From the NCBI RefSeq assembly GCF_024436175.1, contig NZ_JANFQP010000002.1:724996-788995 (forward strand): 64,000 bases of DNA, written 5' to 3'. Source of the DNA: Kaistella montana. GTDB taxonomy: Bacteria > Bacteroidota > Bacteroidia > Flavobacteriales > Weeksellaceae. The notes under the pieces were generated by a model. The model saw only the letters and a list, made by a program, of their open reading frames with translations. It was not told where the DNA came from and did no database searches. This document shows, in pieces, positions 9,547 through 18,891 of the stretch. How positions within the stretch are numbered: position 1 is the stretch's first letter; each line of letters begins with the position of its first letter. The position numbers and the translations under genes were made by a program.

Positions 9547-10977
9547 ATGAACAATTTTAAAACATATATTATAGCGCTTTTCGCGATATTATTTACCGTT
9601 CAGTCTTGTCGTGAAGACTATTTGAACGATCCTCAACCAACTACCAGTGTATCACCTGATGTTGTATTTGGATCTAAAGAAGGTGCAACTGCATTTATCG
9701 CAGGGATTTTAAGAAACACTCGTGCGCAGTTTACTGCTACAGACACCGGTAACTTGGGGTCTATGTATTTCGCAAGAACGAATAAAGGAAATGATGTTGT
9801 AAATTCAGGAAGCTGGTTCGGATCAGATTATGAAAATAACAACAGAGAGCCTAACTACAGAAGAACTGCATTTACTTGGAACTTCTTGTATTACTTAATT
9901 AACCAGACCAACGCTTTAATTGAAGGAGTAGAGGGGAGTACAGCAATTGCTGAATCCGATAAAGGACCTTTGTTAGGACAGGCCTACGCAATGAGAGCTT
10001 TCTTTTATTTTGAATTAAGTTTGGAATTCCAACATACTTATAAATTCGATACAAGTTTGCCAGCGCCGCCGATTTATGATAAACCAAGCCAATTAGAAGG
10101 GAAGCCAATGTCTACACAAGCTGAAATGTATGCATTCATTCTATCTGATATTGAAAAATCTATTCAAATTGGTTCTTCTGAAAGAATGAATAAATCATAT
10201 TTCAATAAAGAGGTGGCACATGGAATTGCCGCAAGAGTATATCAAGTTATGGGGAACTGGCCTAAAGCTGCTGAACATGCAAAAGCTGCTTATGGTGGGA
10301 ATGTAAATGCAGCTCTTTCGCCGGACGTTTATAAAAATGGTTTTGACGATATGGATGCAGGGAATGAATGGATGCTTGCAAGTCCACAGACTGATGATCA
10401 GTCTGCATATTACTATACTGCGCCACACGGATTCTTTACTCAAACTGAATCTGCATACAATAATACCTACATCAATAAAAACTTCAAAAACCTTTTTACA
10501 AAAACAGATGTTCGTAATACTTTTGTTACTACAGCAAGAACTGATTACAGACAGGTATATACCAAGAAGTTTGTATTTTCTTTCCATGCTGATGTGCCAT
10601 TGATGAGAACCGCTGAGATGATTCTTATTGAAGCAGAAGCATTATACTACTCAAATCCTGCAGCAGCACATGCACTATTGTATGCGCTTCAAGTAAACAG
10701 AGATCCTGCCGCTGTTAAATCAGCAAATTTAGGACAAGCATTATTAGATGAAATTATGGTAGAAAGAAGAAAGGAACTTTATGGAGAGATTGGTGTGGAA
10801 TGGTATGATGCCAAGAGACTTCGTAAAGGTCTACCAAGAGATCAAGGAGGTGTTCACCGTTTGCCAATGACATCAAATCCTTTGATGCCGGATGATAAAA
10901 GATTTTTCTTGAAAATACCACAGTCAGAAATCGATGCAAATCCAAATATCCCATCAAGTATAAATAATGATAGATAG
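9547..10977 (+). CDS. SusD/RagB-family nutrient-binding outer membrane lipoprotein (first)
   Basis: Surface lipoprotein that caps the SusC barrel and captures its ligand. The 476-residue product starts with a lipoprotein signal ending VQSC, so Cys21 is the likely lipidated residue. The N-terminal SusD-like region contains the TPR-type helices around GQAYAMRAFFYFELSLEF (about residues 142-159). The C-terminal RagB/SusD domain ends with the typical EIMVERRKELYGEIGVEWYD helix (about 401-420). It is transcribed with the preceding susC and followed by a strong terminator. The ligand is unknown. Confidence 0.92.
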   Translation: MNNFKTYIIALFAILFTVQSCREDYLNDPQPTTSVSPDVVFGSKEGATAFIAGILRNTRAQFTATDTGNLGSMYFARTNKGNDVVNSGSWFGSDYENNNREPNYRRTAFTWNFLYYLINQTNALIEGVEGSTAIAESDKGPLLGQAYAMRAFFYFELSLEFQHTYKFDTSLPAPPIYDKPSQLEGKPMSTQAEMYAFILSDIEKSIQIGSSERMNKSYFNKEVAHGIAARVYQVMGNWPKAAEHAKAAYGGNVNAALSPDVYKNGFDDMDAGNEWMLASPQTDDQSAYYYTAPHGFFTQTESAYNNTYINKNFKNLFTKTDVRNTFVTTARTDYRQVYTKKFVFSFHADVPLMRTAEMILIEAEALYYSNPAAAHALLYALQVNRDPAAVKSANLGQALLDEIMVERRKELYGEIGVEWYDAKRLRKGLPRDQGGVHRLPMTSNPLMPDDKRFFLKIPQSEIDANPNIPSSINNDR

Positions 10978-11001
10978 TCTATCTAAAAACTTTATATAAG
11001 C

Positions 11002-11034
11002 AAGCCGTTCCAAGAAATTGGGACGGCTTTTTTA
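11002..11034 (+). terminator. Terminator after the first susC/susD pair
   Basis: AAGCCGTTCC (11002-11011) pairs with GGGACGGCTT (11020-11029), with one G-U pair and an 8-base loop, followed by a T-run. It begins 25 bases after the susD stop. Confidence 0.88.
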
Positions 11035-11541
11035 TAATCATAATTATTAAGATGTGGACTGTGTTGATAACAAATTCAAATTCCCTTTATATTCCAAAAA
11101 AGATTGAAGTAAATACGAGAATAAAATTTCTCCTATCAATTTTTAATTACAGGTTTATATAACTGGAGTGTTAAAAAGTAAATCAACTATGAACGATGAA
11201 TTCTGTAGATAAAATAAAAATAGTTTTTTTTCATAAACTGTACCAGTTCATGTTAAACTGTATGGATTTGTTATTCTATTACAGGAATTATTATCATGAT
11301 CTGATTATTCTGTTTTTTTTTAGGTTGTTTTTATTAAAACCAATTACAAAGAAGTAGAGCTAAGAAAGCAACTGATTCAAGTATCATCAATCGTGCTTGT
11401 AATGGGAGGTTGGAGAAAATTTTGTTATTTTTATATTTTGTGTATTTTAACATATAAAGTTATTTATCTTCAAAAAACAGCAATATAAATTAACAGAATG
11501 CTAATGTTTTTTCGTAAAACTTCATGATTTGGATATTTTGA
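11035..11541. other. Intergenic region between the two SusCD pairs
   Basis: About 500 AT-rich bases without a credible reading frame on either strand. I see no RNA gene, inverted repeat of note or remnant of a coding region. It ends in the promoter of the second susC. Confidence 0.45.
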
Positions 11542-11574
11542 TTTGGTAGTGTTAAAAAAAATTAACATATTTGC
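11542..11574 (+). promoter_or_regulatory. Promoter of the second susC/susD pair
   Basis: TTTG at 11542-11545, a 20-base spacer and CATATTTGC at 11566-11574, the same arrangement as at 6533-6565. The sequence from AATTAACATATTTGC to the ATG is nearly a copy of the first promoter and leader, including GTGTTAAT directly before the start codon. Confidence 0.75.
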
Positions 11575-11600
11575 CATTATAATATTAAAAAAGTGTTAAT

Positions 11601-14450
11601 ATGAATGTGAAATCTAAAGCTCTAAGTGCTGGAGTAGCCTTTTTTATTGGGCTTGGTACTTTGTCGGCGCAAACTCAATCCGACTCGATTAAGTCGAAGG
11701 ACATTGAAGAAGTAGTAGTTCTTGGTTACGTAAAAAGAAAAGCAACAGAAGTTACCGGTAACTCGGTACAGTTGTCAAGTGATAAAATCAATACTCCTTC
11801 TGCAATCAGTGTAGATCAGGCCTTGCAGGGAAAATCGCCCGGGGTTCAAGTTAATGCAAGTTCAGGTACTCCTGGATCTGTTCAGGATATTCGAATTCGT
11901 GGAGTAGGATCTTTGACCGCTAGCAATGCCCCTCTTTTTGTTATTGATGGAGTTCCAGTGATTAATGGTAATGCATCTGCATCTACAGACAATTCGTCTT
12001 TATCAACTTTAGCATCGATTAACAATCAAGATATTGAAAGTATAACTGTGCTTAAAGACGCATCTGCAACTGCAGCTTATGGTGCAAGAGGATCCAATGG
12101 GGTAATTTTGATTACAACCAAAAGAGGAAAAAGTGGAAAAGCCAAATTTAATTTAAATACATCAATTGGTTTCCAGAACGATGCTTACATGAAGCGTCAT
12201 GGGTTAACTGCTGGACAAAAACTGGAGCTTTTAAAAGAAGCTTTAGTTAATTCTTATGGTAAAAATTATGGGGTTACTCTTGATAATGCAATTGATTTTG
12301 CTGCCGCGAATGGTATTGATGGAGGCGCAAGTCTTTGGACTGGTGAAGAGTATGATTGGGAAGGATTGCTTAAGAGAAAGAATGCAATGACAAGTACCGC
12401 TGACTTAAGTGTGTCTGGAGGTGATGGTAAGAGTAGTTATTATGGTTCATTAGGTCATAATAAGACGGAAGCAACTGTAATTGGACCAGCATTTGAAAGA
12501 ATTTCAGCGATGTTCAAGTATTCTAATAAATTGACTGACAAATTAGATTTTGAAACTTCAATCAACGGATCTTGGATTTCACAAAACCCAATTTTGGAAG
12601 GGGGAAGCTTCTTCTCAAACCCTTTTATTACTAAAGTATTGATGAACCCATTTGCAAATCCTTACAATGCAGATGGATCTTACAATATTGAGGATATCGG
12701 GAATTTTACATCAATTCATAATACGCTTTATACGCTTTCAAATAATATTGTTAGAAATAAAATGATGCGTGGAATTTCGAATACGAAATTAGATTACAAG
12801 ATTATTCGTAATTTGACTTTCTCTACTCGATTTAATATTGACTTCATCCTTAATGATTATCGTAACTACCAAAACAGATACCATGGAGATGGAGATGGAA
12901 CTTTAGGATATTCAGAAAGACAAATGTCTACAGATTATACTTGGGTAAGCCAGAACTCATTAAATTATAATTTTAGAGTAGGAGATAATCATAGATTTGA
13001 TTTAACTGGAGTTTTTGAACATCAGAAATACCAATACGAATCGCTTTATGGTTATGGAGAAAATTTCCCAGCTGATGGATTAACCAATATTGCTTCTGCT
13101 GGTGCAAACGATGATGCTTCTTCGGAATATTCGGATTGGTTAAATACTTCATACTTGGGGATGTTAAACTATAGCTTTGCGGATCGTTTAGTTCTTGATG
13201 GTACAATCCGTAGAGAAGGCTCTTCTAGATTTGCGAAAGGGAAAAGATTTGGTAATTTCTGGTCTGTGGGGGCAGCTTATAACCTTCACAAAGATATCTT
13301 CCAAGAAACATTTAACCTTTTACGTGTTAGAGCTTCTTATGGTTTAACAGGTAACTCTGGTGTTGGTGTGAATGCTTACCAAGCCTTATTGTCATATGAT
13401 GCGGATTATGATGGAAACGGTGCAGCTTATCCAAGTGTATTCGGAAATCCTGACTTAACATGGGAGAAAAACAAAACTTTTGATGTTGGTTTCGAGTTTG
13501 AAGCTTTAGATAGAAGATTAACTGGTTCACTTGCATACTTTAACAAGCGTACTTATGATCTACTTCAGAATGTTCCACTTTCTAGAACTTCAGGTTTTGC
13601 GTCTCAAGCACAAAATGTTGGTGAAGTTAGCAACAAAGGTATTGAAGCCATGTTAGGATACGATATCATTAAAAATGATAACGTTACATGGAATGTATCT
13701 GCAAACTTTGCAACTCTTGAAAATAAAGTGGAGAAGCTTGCTTTAGATGGTAATGGAAATCCAGTGAATCCAAGTGCAGGTTCTAGTTACAAGAATACTG
13801 AAGTTGGTCAATCAATTGGATATTGGTTTATGCGAACTTGGGCTGGTGTTAATGTAGAAACAGGTGCTCCTGAATGGTATGTTAACGGGGTAGATGGAGA
13901 AAGAACATCCAACTATAACTTAGCAGCAAGACACAACCAAGGTACTTCAATTCCAAAGTATACCGGAGGATTCCAAACTGGATTAACTGTTAAGAATGTA
14001 TTCTTAAACGCGAATGTTTATTTTGCCGGAGGACACGAAATTTACGAGCAGTACGCACAGTTTTACATGAGAACAAACAACTTTACTTTAATGTCATATA
14101 ATGGTGTAGAAGAGTTGTTGGATAGATGGCAGCAACCGGGAGATGTTACGGATATTCCGAAACTGAAATTTGCAGGAAGTGATAACTTCCATGCAACAAG
14201 CTCTCGTCACCTTTATGATGGAACTTTCGCTAGACTTAAAGATGTAACATTGGGATATAACTTGCCGAAATCGTTTACAAATGCTATAGGTATTGATGGA
14301 TTGACCTTGTCAGTTAGAGGAACCAATATGTACACGTGGACAAAGGATAAAGATCTTAAATTGGATCCAGAAACTCAGGCCAATGGTTATACTACATTAA
14401 CTACTCCTCCTGTGAAGTCTGTAATCTTTGGTGTAAACGTAAAATTCTAA
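11601..14450 (+). CDS. SusC/RagA-family TonB-dependent outer membrane transporter (second)
   Basis: TonB-dependent importer paired with the SusD encoded 19 bases downstream. The 949-residue product has a signal peptide (about 1-24, ending LSAQ) and a TonB-box-like EEVVVLGY (about 36-43). The plug carries IRIRGVGSL and VLKDASATAAYGARGSNGV, and a barrel ending in VNVKF follows. As in the first SusC, the plug follows the signal peptide directly and no regulatory-like domain is present. Its first 45 residues resemble those of the first SusC (KALSAGVAFF against KALTAGVLFF), but the barrels differ widely. This suggests an old duplication with divergent ligands. No enzyme gene accompanies it. Confidence 0.93.
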   Translation: MNVKSKALSAGVAFFIGLGTLSAQTQSDSIKSKDIEEVVVLGYVKRKATEVTGNSVQLSSDKINTPSAISVDQALQGKSPGVQVNASSGTPGSVQDIRIRGVGSLTASNAPLFVIDGVPVINGNASASTDNSSLSTLASINNQDIESITVLKDASATAAYGARGSNGVILITTKRGKSGKAKFNLNTSIGFQNDAYMKRHGLTAGQKLELLKEALVNSYGKNYGVTLDNAIDFAAANGIDGGASLWTGEEYDWEGLLKRKNAMTSTADLSVSGGDGKSSYYGSLGHNKTEATVIGPAFERISAMFKYSNKLTDKLDFETSINGSWISQNPILEGGSFFSNPFITKVLMNPFANPYNADGSYNIEDIGNFTSIHNTLYTLSNNIVRNKMMRGISNTKLDYKIIRNLTFSTRFNIDFILNDYRNYQNRYHGDGDGTLGYSERQMSTDYTWVSQNSLNYNFRVGDNHRFDLTGVFEHQKYQYESLYGYGENFPADGLTNIASAGANDDASSEYSDWLNTSYLGMLNYSFADRLVLDGTIRREGSSRFAKGKRFGNFWSVGAAYNLHKDIFQETFNLLRVRASYGLTGNSGVGVNAYQALLSYDADYDGNGAAYPSVFGNPDLTWEKNKTFDVGFEFEALDRRLTGSLAYFNKRTYDLLQNVPLSRTSGFASQAQNVGEVSNKGIEAMLGYDIIKNDNVTWNVSANFATLENKVEKLALDGNGNPVNPSAGSSYKNTEVGQSIGYWFMRTWAGVNVETGAPEWYVNGVDGERTSNYNLAARHNQGTSIPKYTGGFQTGLTVKNVFLNANVYFAGGHEIYEQYAQFYMRTNNFTLMSYNGVEELLDRWQQPGDVTDIPKLKFAGSDNFHATSSRHLYDGTFARLKDVTLGYNLPKSFTNAIGIDGLTLSVRGTNMYTWTKDKDLKLDPETQANGYTTLTTPPVKSVIFGVNVKF

Positions 14451-14469
14451 TTAAATTATTATTATCAAA

Positions 14470-15858
14470 ATGAAAAAGACGATATATTTAGTATTAACAA
14501 TGGCTTTATCGCTACCGGCATTGAACTCGTGTAGAGATGAAAGTTTAGAGCCCACACTACAGCAATCGAAGGATCTTGAAACAAGTATTAATACTGTTGA
14601 AGATTTAAATGCTGTTTTAAATGCTGGGTACAATAGATTAAGTGGAGTAGCTTACTATGGAAGAGATTATATTATCTTCGGCGAAGTAAGATCTGACAAT
14701 GCATTTTCCAATGCAAATTCAAACCGTTTTGTAACGGCTGCAAGAATGGATTTAACAGTTAATGATGCGTATGCGGCAGATACTTGGGCAGCAATTTACG
14801 GGGCAATTGCAACTGCGAATGTGGTGATTGGAAAAGATGCTGCTACAATTACTGAAGGTACAACTGCTGAAATTAATCAATTGAAGGGAGAAGCCCTTAT
14901 TATGAGAGCTTTGGGACATTTTGATTTATTAAAGCTTTACGGTCAGCAAAACGTTACTGCGGGAGGAGATCCTACATTGGGAATTCCTTATGTTACTACT
15001 TTTAGAGACCAGAATAATTTACTTCCTTCAAGAAATACTGTTCAGGAAGTTCAAAAAATGGTAATGGATGACCTTAATGAGGCTTTAAAATTAATGTCTC
15101 CTTCTGCAAATAGAAATTCACATTATTTCACCACACATGCAGCCAATGCATTAATGGCTAGAGCAGCCCTTTATTTTAAAGACTATTCTACTGCTGAAAG
15201 CGCTGCTAGTAAAGTGATTGGCCAATTCTCTATTGCACCTGCTGGAAGTTTTGCATCAACATTTAGTACGGATAATGCAATGAATCATATTTTCGCTGTT
15301 GCAGCTAGTCCAACTGATAACTTAGGGATTAATGGTTTAGCAAACATCTATCAAGATACTCCTTATGGTGATGTTGCAGCAACTAAGAATATTTATGACA
15401 CTTTTAGTGCCACTGATGTTAGAAAAGCAATGATGGCTTTCGATGGTCAATTTTATCGTAACGTTGGGAAATATCCTTCTAAAGATCCTTATAAAGATGA
15501 CATTCCAGTAATGAGATATGAGGAAGTTGTACTTACGTATGCTGAAGCTCTTTTCAGAAATGGAAAGACAGCCGAAGCGCTTATTCAATTGAATAAAATT
15601 CCTGCGAATCGTAATGCAGCTCCATATGCGGCAGCTACTTTAAGTAACATTCTTCTTGAAAGAAGAAAGGAACTTGCCTTCGAAGGATTTAGATTCGATG
15701 ATTTAGCAAGAAACGGAATGGCTATTCCAAAAGTAGATTTGTTACAAACATTTGGGGATACTGATTTGCCTTACGGTAGTTACAACTATGCGTTCCCAAT
15801 TCCTGCAACTGAAACTGGAGCTAACTCTAATATTGTTCAGAATTTCGGATACAAATAG
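14470..15858 (+). CDS. SusD/RagB-family outer membrane lipoprotein (second)
   Basis: Ligand-capturing partner of the second SusC. The 462-residue protein has a lipoprotein signal ending ALNSC, with Cys21 as the likely lipid site. The SusD-like N-terminus includes LKGEALIMRALGHFDLLKLYG (about residues 138-158), the family's hallmark helix. A second hallmark, ILLERRKELAFEGFRFDDLARNG, lies near residues 394-416. The gene ends just before a strong terminator. It differs clearly in sequence from the first SusD, and no substrate can be assigned. Confidence 0.92.
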   Translation: MKKTIYLVLTMALSLPALNSCRDESLEPTLQQSKDLETSINTVEDLNAVLNAGYNRLSGVAYYGRDYIIFGEVRSDNAFSNANSNRFVTAARMDLTVNDAYAADTWAAIYGAIATANVVIGKDAATITEGTTAEINQLKGEALIMRALGHFDLLKLYGQQNVTAGGDPTLGIPYVTTFRDQNNLLPSRNTVQEVQKMVMDDLNEALKLMSPSANRNSHYFTTHAANALMARAALYFKDYSTAESAASKVIGQFSIAPAGSFASTFSTDNAMNHIFAVAASPTDNLGINGLANIYQDTPYGDVAATKNIYDTFSATDVRKAMMAFDGQFYRNVGKYPSKDPYKDDIPVMRYEEVVLTYAEALFRNGKTAEALIQLNKIPANRNAAPYAAATLSNILLERRKELAFEGFRFDDLARNGMAIPKVDLLQTFGDTDLPYGSYNYAFPIPATETGANSNIVQNFGYK

Positions 15859-15896
15859 TCCATATTAGAGTACAAGCTCTAAGGAATAAATAGTAT

Positions 15897-15933
15897 AATC
15901 CGCCTCACTTAATGGAGTGAGGCGGATTTTTTT
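15897..15933 (+). terminator. Terminator after the second susC/susD pair
   Basis: A 13-base perfect stem, AATCCGCCTCACT (15897-15909) with AGTGAGGCGGATT (15916-15928), a 6-base loop and a T-run. This is one of the strongest terminators in the window. Confidence 0.92.
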
Positions 15934-16049
15934 AGATATTTTAAAAAAATCAAAATCGTTTTAGAAGGTTGAAATGAGCTAGCCATGGTTCAACTTCGAC
16001 TGAGCATTGTTTACGGTTTTAAGTTATTTAAAATTTTACAGGAAAATCA

Positions 16050-16087
16050 AAAAAAAGTCCGCCTCGGTAATGGGGCGGACTTTTTTT
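16050..16087. terminator. Bidirectional terminator
   Basis: An A-run, GTCCGCC (16057-16063), a short loop, GGCGGAC (16074-16080) and a T-run. The A and T runs on both sides let it work in both directions. It most likely ends the minus-strand gene at 16101-16760 and backs up the susD terminator. Its core resembles that terminator (TCCGCCTC in both). Confidence 0.85.
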
Positions 16088-16100
16088 GTAATCTTTGGGA

Positions 16101-16760
16101 CTATAATTTTGAGTTTAAATAATTAAGCCATTTAATAATTTCAGGTTCGGTCAACTTTAGTTTGTTGTTTTTCGTAAAATCTTTACTTAGTATTAGTAAT
16201 TCTCCGTCAAGTTTCTTTACATTATCGGGGACAACATAGGTTTTATTCTGATATTTGATAACGTAGGTGTCTTTTTGTTTTTCATAATAGTCATTTTGTG
16301 ATTTTTGATAACTATTTAAACCGTTAATTCCACTTATTACAGCAATATTTTCTTTTTTGTATAGATTATATTTCATAGGATTGTCTGTTAACCTAACCAA
16401 GTATTGTGAAACAGCAACCCCCTTCCCGTCAATGTAATTTGTTAATACATATGTTTTATTGAGTGTTGGAAAATGGATTTCTAAATTTTCAATCTTATTT
16501 AAATATTGAATCTCATTATCTTGCATGAATTCCATTTCATCTTGATTTGCATTGTATCTTAGAAAGTATTTTTTGCTATATCCAGTTATTTGTGATTGTA
16601 AAAATTCCTTTTGAAGATAGGGAGAGCCCTCAATAGTGTTACTTTTTGTTGCTTTTCGGCTCATGAGTAGTTCCGAACCTTGAACGACATTATGATCTTC
16701 TTTTTGTTGTGCGAATACAAAAAAAGGGGTGGCTATTAAAAATATTATTGTTTTTTTCAT
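16101..16760 (-). CDS. Secreted protein of unknown function
   Basis: I chose the ATG at 16760, which gives a 219-residue product beginning MKKTIIFLIATPFFVFAQQ. This is a clean signal peptide with cleavage after FVFA. A frame extending ten codons upstream would spoil it. The mature part is rich in Lys, Asn, Tyr and Gln, with no cysteine or obvious catalytic motif. It contains YLNKIENLEIHFPTLNKTYV and a C-terminal helix (IIKWLNYLNSKL). Its context is a single gene between terminators, transcribed opposite to the SusCD operons. I do not recognise the family. It is probably periplasmic or outer-membrane associated. Confidence 0.75.
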   Translation of the reverse strand: MKKTIIFLIATPFFVFAQQKEDHNVVQGSELLMSRKATKSNTIEGSPYLQKEFLQSQITGYSKKYFLRYNANQDEMEFMQDNEIQYLNKIENLEIHFPTLNKTYVLTNYIDGKGVAVSQYLVRLTDNPMKYNLYKKENIAVISGINGLNSYQKSQNDYYEKQKDTYVIKYQNKTYVVPDNVKKLDGELLILSKDFTKNNKLKLTEPEIIKWLNYLNSKL

Positions 16761-16937
16761 AATTGAAAATTTTAAATCTAATATATACATTTATTTTGAT
16801 AAAAATGTCTGATTCTTTTTTATGTCTCATAATTATAGTAAAGCATTGTTTGATTAGAAGTTTTTAATCCATAAATAATCGAAACCATGTATTAATTCCC
16901 ATATATTTACTTGAGTTTTTTATTTCCCTATATTTCT

Positions 16938-16945
16938 TACATTTG
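16938..16945 (+). promoter_or_regulatory. Promoter -7 box for the putative porin operon
   Basis: TACATTTG fits TAnnTTTG and lies 17 bases before the ATG. The upstream -33 element is not clear (TTG at 16911-16913 is too far away). Confidence 0.45.
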
Positions 16946-16962
16946 TACTCCAAAGTTTACCA

Positions 16963-18891
16963 ATGAAATACTTCCTTCTCTGTATATTGTTTTGCAACAG
17001 TTTCCTCATTGCGCAGGTCGTCAATAAAACCGATTCCAACAGAGTGAAACCTCAGGATACCTTGGTTATTGATTCCGGCACCAAAGATTCGTTAACAATC
17101 TTTAAACCTACGATTTACGATTATACTTATCAAACTCAGTTTTCTGAGAAAAAGATCTTCGATACCACACTTACTCACAACAAAACTTTCATTTTTTCAC
17201 AATACAATAACCGCGATAACTTCGGGAAAATACAGTTTGCCAACATCGGTTCCGGTTATCAGCCGCTGGTTTATGAAGTCAATCCCGAGCAAAACTTGTC
17301 CTTGCTTCCGACCAATAAATCATTTATGATTTTGGGAATTAAAGAGGTGAAATATTACGATGTGAAAACTCCTACAACCGCTTTCATCTATCACAATTCG
17401 GTAAGCAGTGGAGCGGCGTTGCAGTCAACTTACACCCAAAATATTGGTAAAAACTTCAATTTTGCAGTAGAATATATGGGGTTGAGATCTTTGGGAGTAT
17501 ATCAATATAATTTGGCGTCCAACAACAATATTGTTTTTTCAGGTCATTATACTTCCAAAAACAATAAATACGAAGCTTTCGCTCATTATTTGCATCAAAA
17601 TGTTAATAATCAGGAGAATGGCGGTGTTTCGGATATCAGTCTTTTCCTTGATGGAAACAGCAATTTTAGCAATCGACTCAATTTACCGGTTAATCTTACC
17701 GCTTCAGACTCTCGATTTTCTTACAGAAGATATTATTTCAGCCAGCAATTTCGACCGTTTTCTTCGGAGAAATTCCCTTTTAAAATCCGACATACGATTT
17801 ACCACCAAGGCAATAAATATTATTACAACCAATCTTCAGCAGAAGGATATTACTATACCGACGCAGTCGATTTGATCGACTATCCGCTTTCTTCGAAGAA
17901 ATATTCCGAGAATTTAAGCAATACGGTAAGTGTACTTTTCGATAAAGAACATTTCAAATTAGACGCTGGAGTTCGTCATCAACTCATTAAACTAGGAATG
18001 GGAACCGCTTTGCCCGATGCTTTGAATATTCCTCAGGAAAGGTCCGAAAACCGAATCGGAGCAGTCGGAAATTTAGAAATTAAACTTTGGAATAAAGTCG
18101 CGCTTAATTCTAATCTAGAATTTTCTAATGGAACCGAATTCGGAAGCTTTCTTCGTTCACAAAACTTATTGAAATTCGAACCGATTGAAGGTTATTTCGT
18201 CAATGCCAAAGTGAATTTCCAAACTGCATCACCGAGTTTTAATTTGTTGATGAATCCTTCGATTTACAAGAAATTTAATTATAATTTACAAAATCCAAGC
18301 AACGAATCGATTACCGAAATTGGTGGCGACATCAATTTAAAATGGTTCAAGAGCAGTGTTTTTGCGAATTATTTCAGAATTGACAATTATACTTACCTCG
18401 ATGCCGATGCGCAACCGCAGCAGAGCAGTTCATCGTTAAATATTTCTCAAATCGGTGGCGAAGCAACTTTCTCTTATGGAAATTTCCATTTGAATCCGAA
18501 AGTGCTTTTCCAAAGTGCAATTGAGAACAAGGATTTGCTGCCGATGCCTAATTTTATTGGTAGAGCAAACCTTTTTTGGCAATCTAAAGCGTTCAAAAAA
18601 GCAGCAGAAATTCAAGCAGGAATCAAGGTGTATTATTTCAGCAAGTTTGCTTCACGGGAATATTTCCCGGTGTTGAACGAATTTATTTTGCCTAATGCCA
18701 ATTCGTATTCCATCGGCGGACAACCGATTGCCGATGTTTATTTCAACCTGAAAGTGAAGCGAATGTTCTTCTTTATCGAAGCGCAGCATCTGAACACCAC
18801 TTTCATGCAGAACAAATCTTTCACCGCGCCAAATTATCCGATCTATGATTTCAGATTGAATCTCGGGATTGTTTGGTATTTATTCAGTTAA
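16963..18891 (+). CDS. Putative outer membrane porin
   Basis: A 642-residue protein with a signal peptide (about 1-18, ending LIAQ) and a long series of alternating aromatic/polar strands, ending in a Phe/Trp/Tyr-rich C-terminus (GIVWYLFS). The overall shape and sequences such as FSQYNNRDNFGKIQFANIG match the flavobacterial 'putative porin' family (Pfam PF14121), which I recognise from its general pattern. It would form a beta-barrel in the outer membrane; its cargo is not known. The 3' end overlaps the bshC reading frame by up to 23 bases, so the two are probably co-transcribed. Confidence 0.75.
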   Translation: MKYFLLCILFCNSFLIAQVVNKTDSNRVKPQDTLVIDSGTKDSLTIFKPTIYDYTYQTQFSEKKIFDTTLTHNKTFIFSQYNNRDNFGKIQFANIGSGYQPLVYEVNPEQNLSLLPTNKSFMILGIKEVKYYDVKTPTTAFIYHNSVSSGAALQSTYTQNIGKNFNFAVEYMGLRSLGVYQYNLASNNNIVFSGHYTSKNNKYEAFAHYLHQNVNNQENGGVSDISLFLDGNSNFSNRLNLPVNLTASDSRFSYRRYYFSQQFRPFSSEKFPFKIRHTIYHQGNKYYYNQSSAEGYYYTDAVDLIDYPLSSKKYSENLSNTVSVLFDKEHFKLDAGVRHQLIKLGMGTALPDALNIPQERSENRIGAVGNLEIKLWNKVALNSNLEFSNGTEFGSFLRSQNLLKFEPIEGYFVNAKVNFQTASPSFNLLMNPSIYKKFNYNLQNPSNESITEIGGDINLKWFKSSVFANYFRIDNYTYLDADAQPQQSSSSLNISQIGGEATFSYGNFHLNPKVLFQSAIENKDLLPMPNFIGRANLFWQSKAFKKAAEIQAGIKVYYFSKFASREYFPVLNEFILPNANSYSIGGQPIADVYFNLKVKRMFFFIEAQHLNTTFMQNKSFTAPNYPIYDFRLNLGIVWYLFS

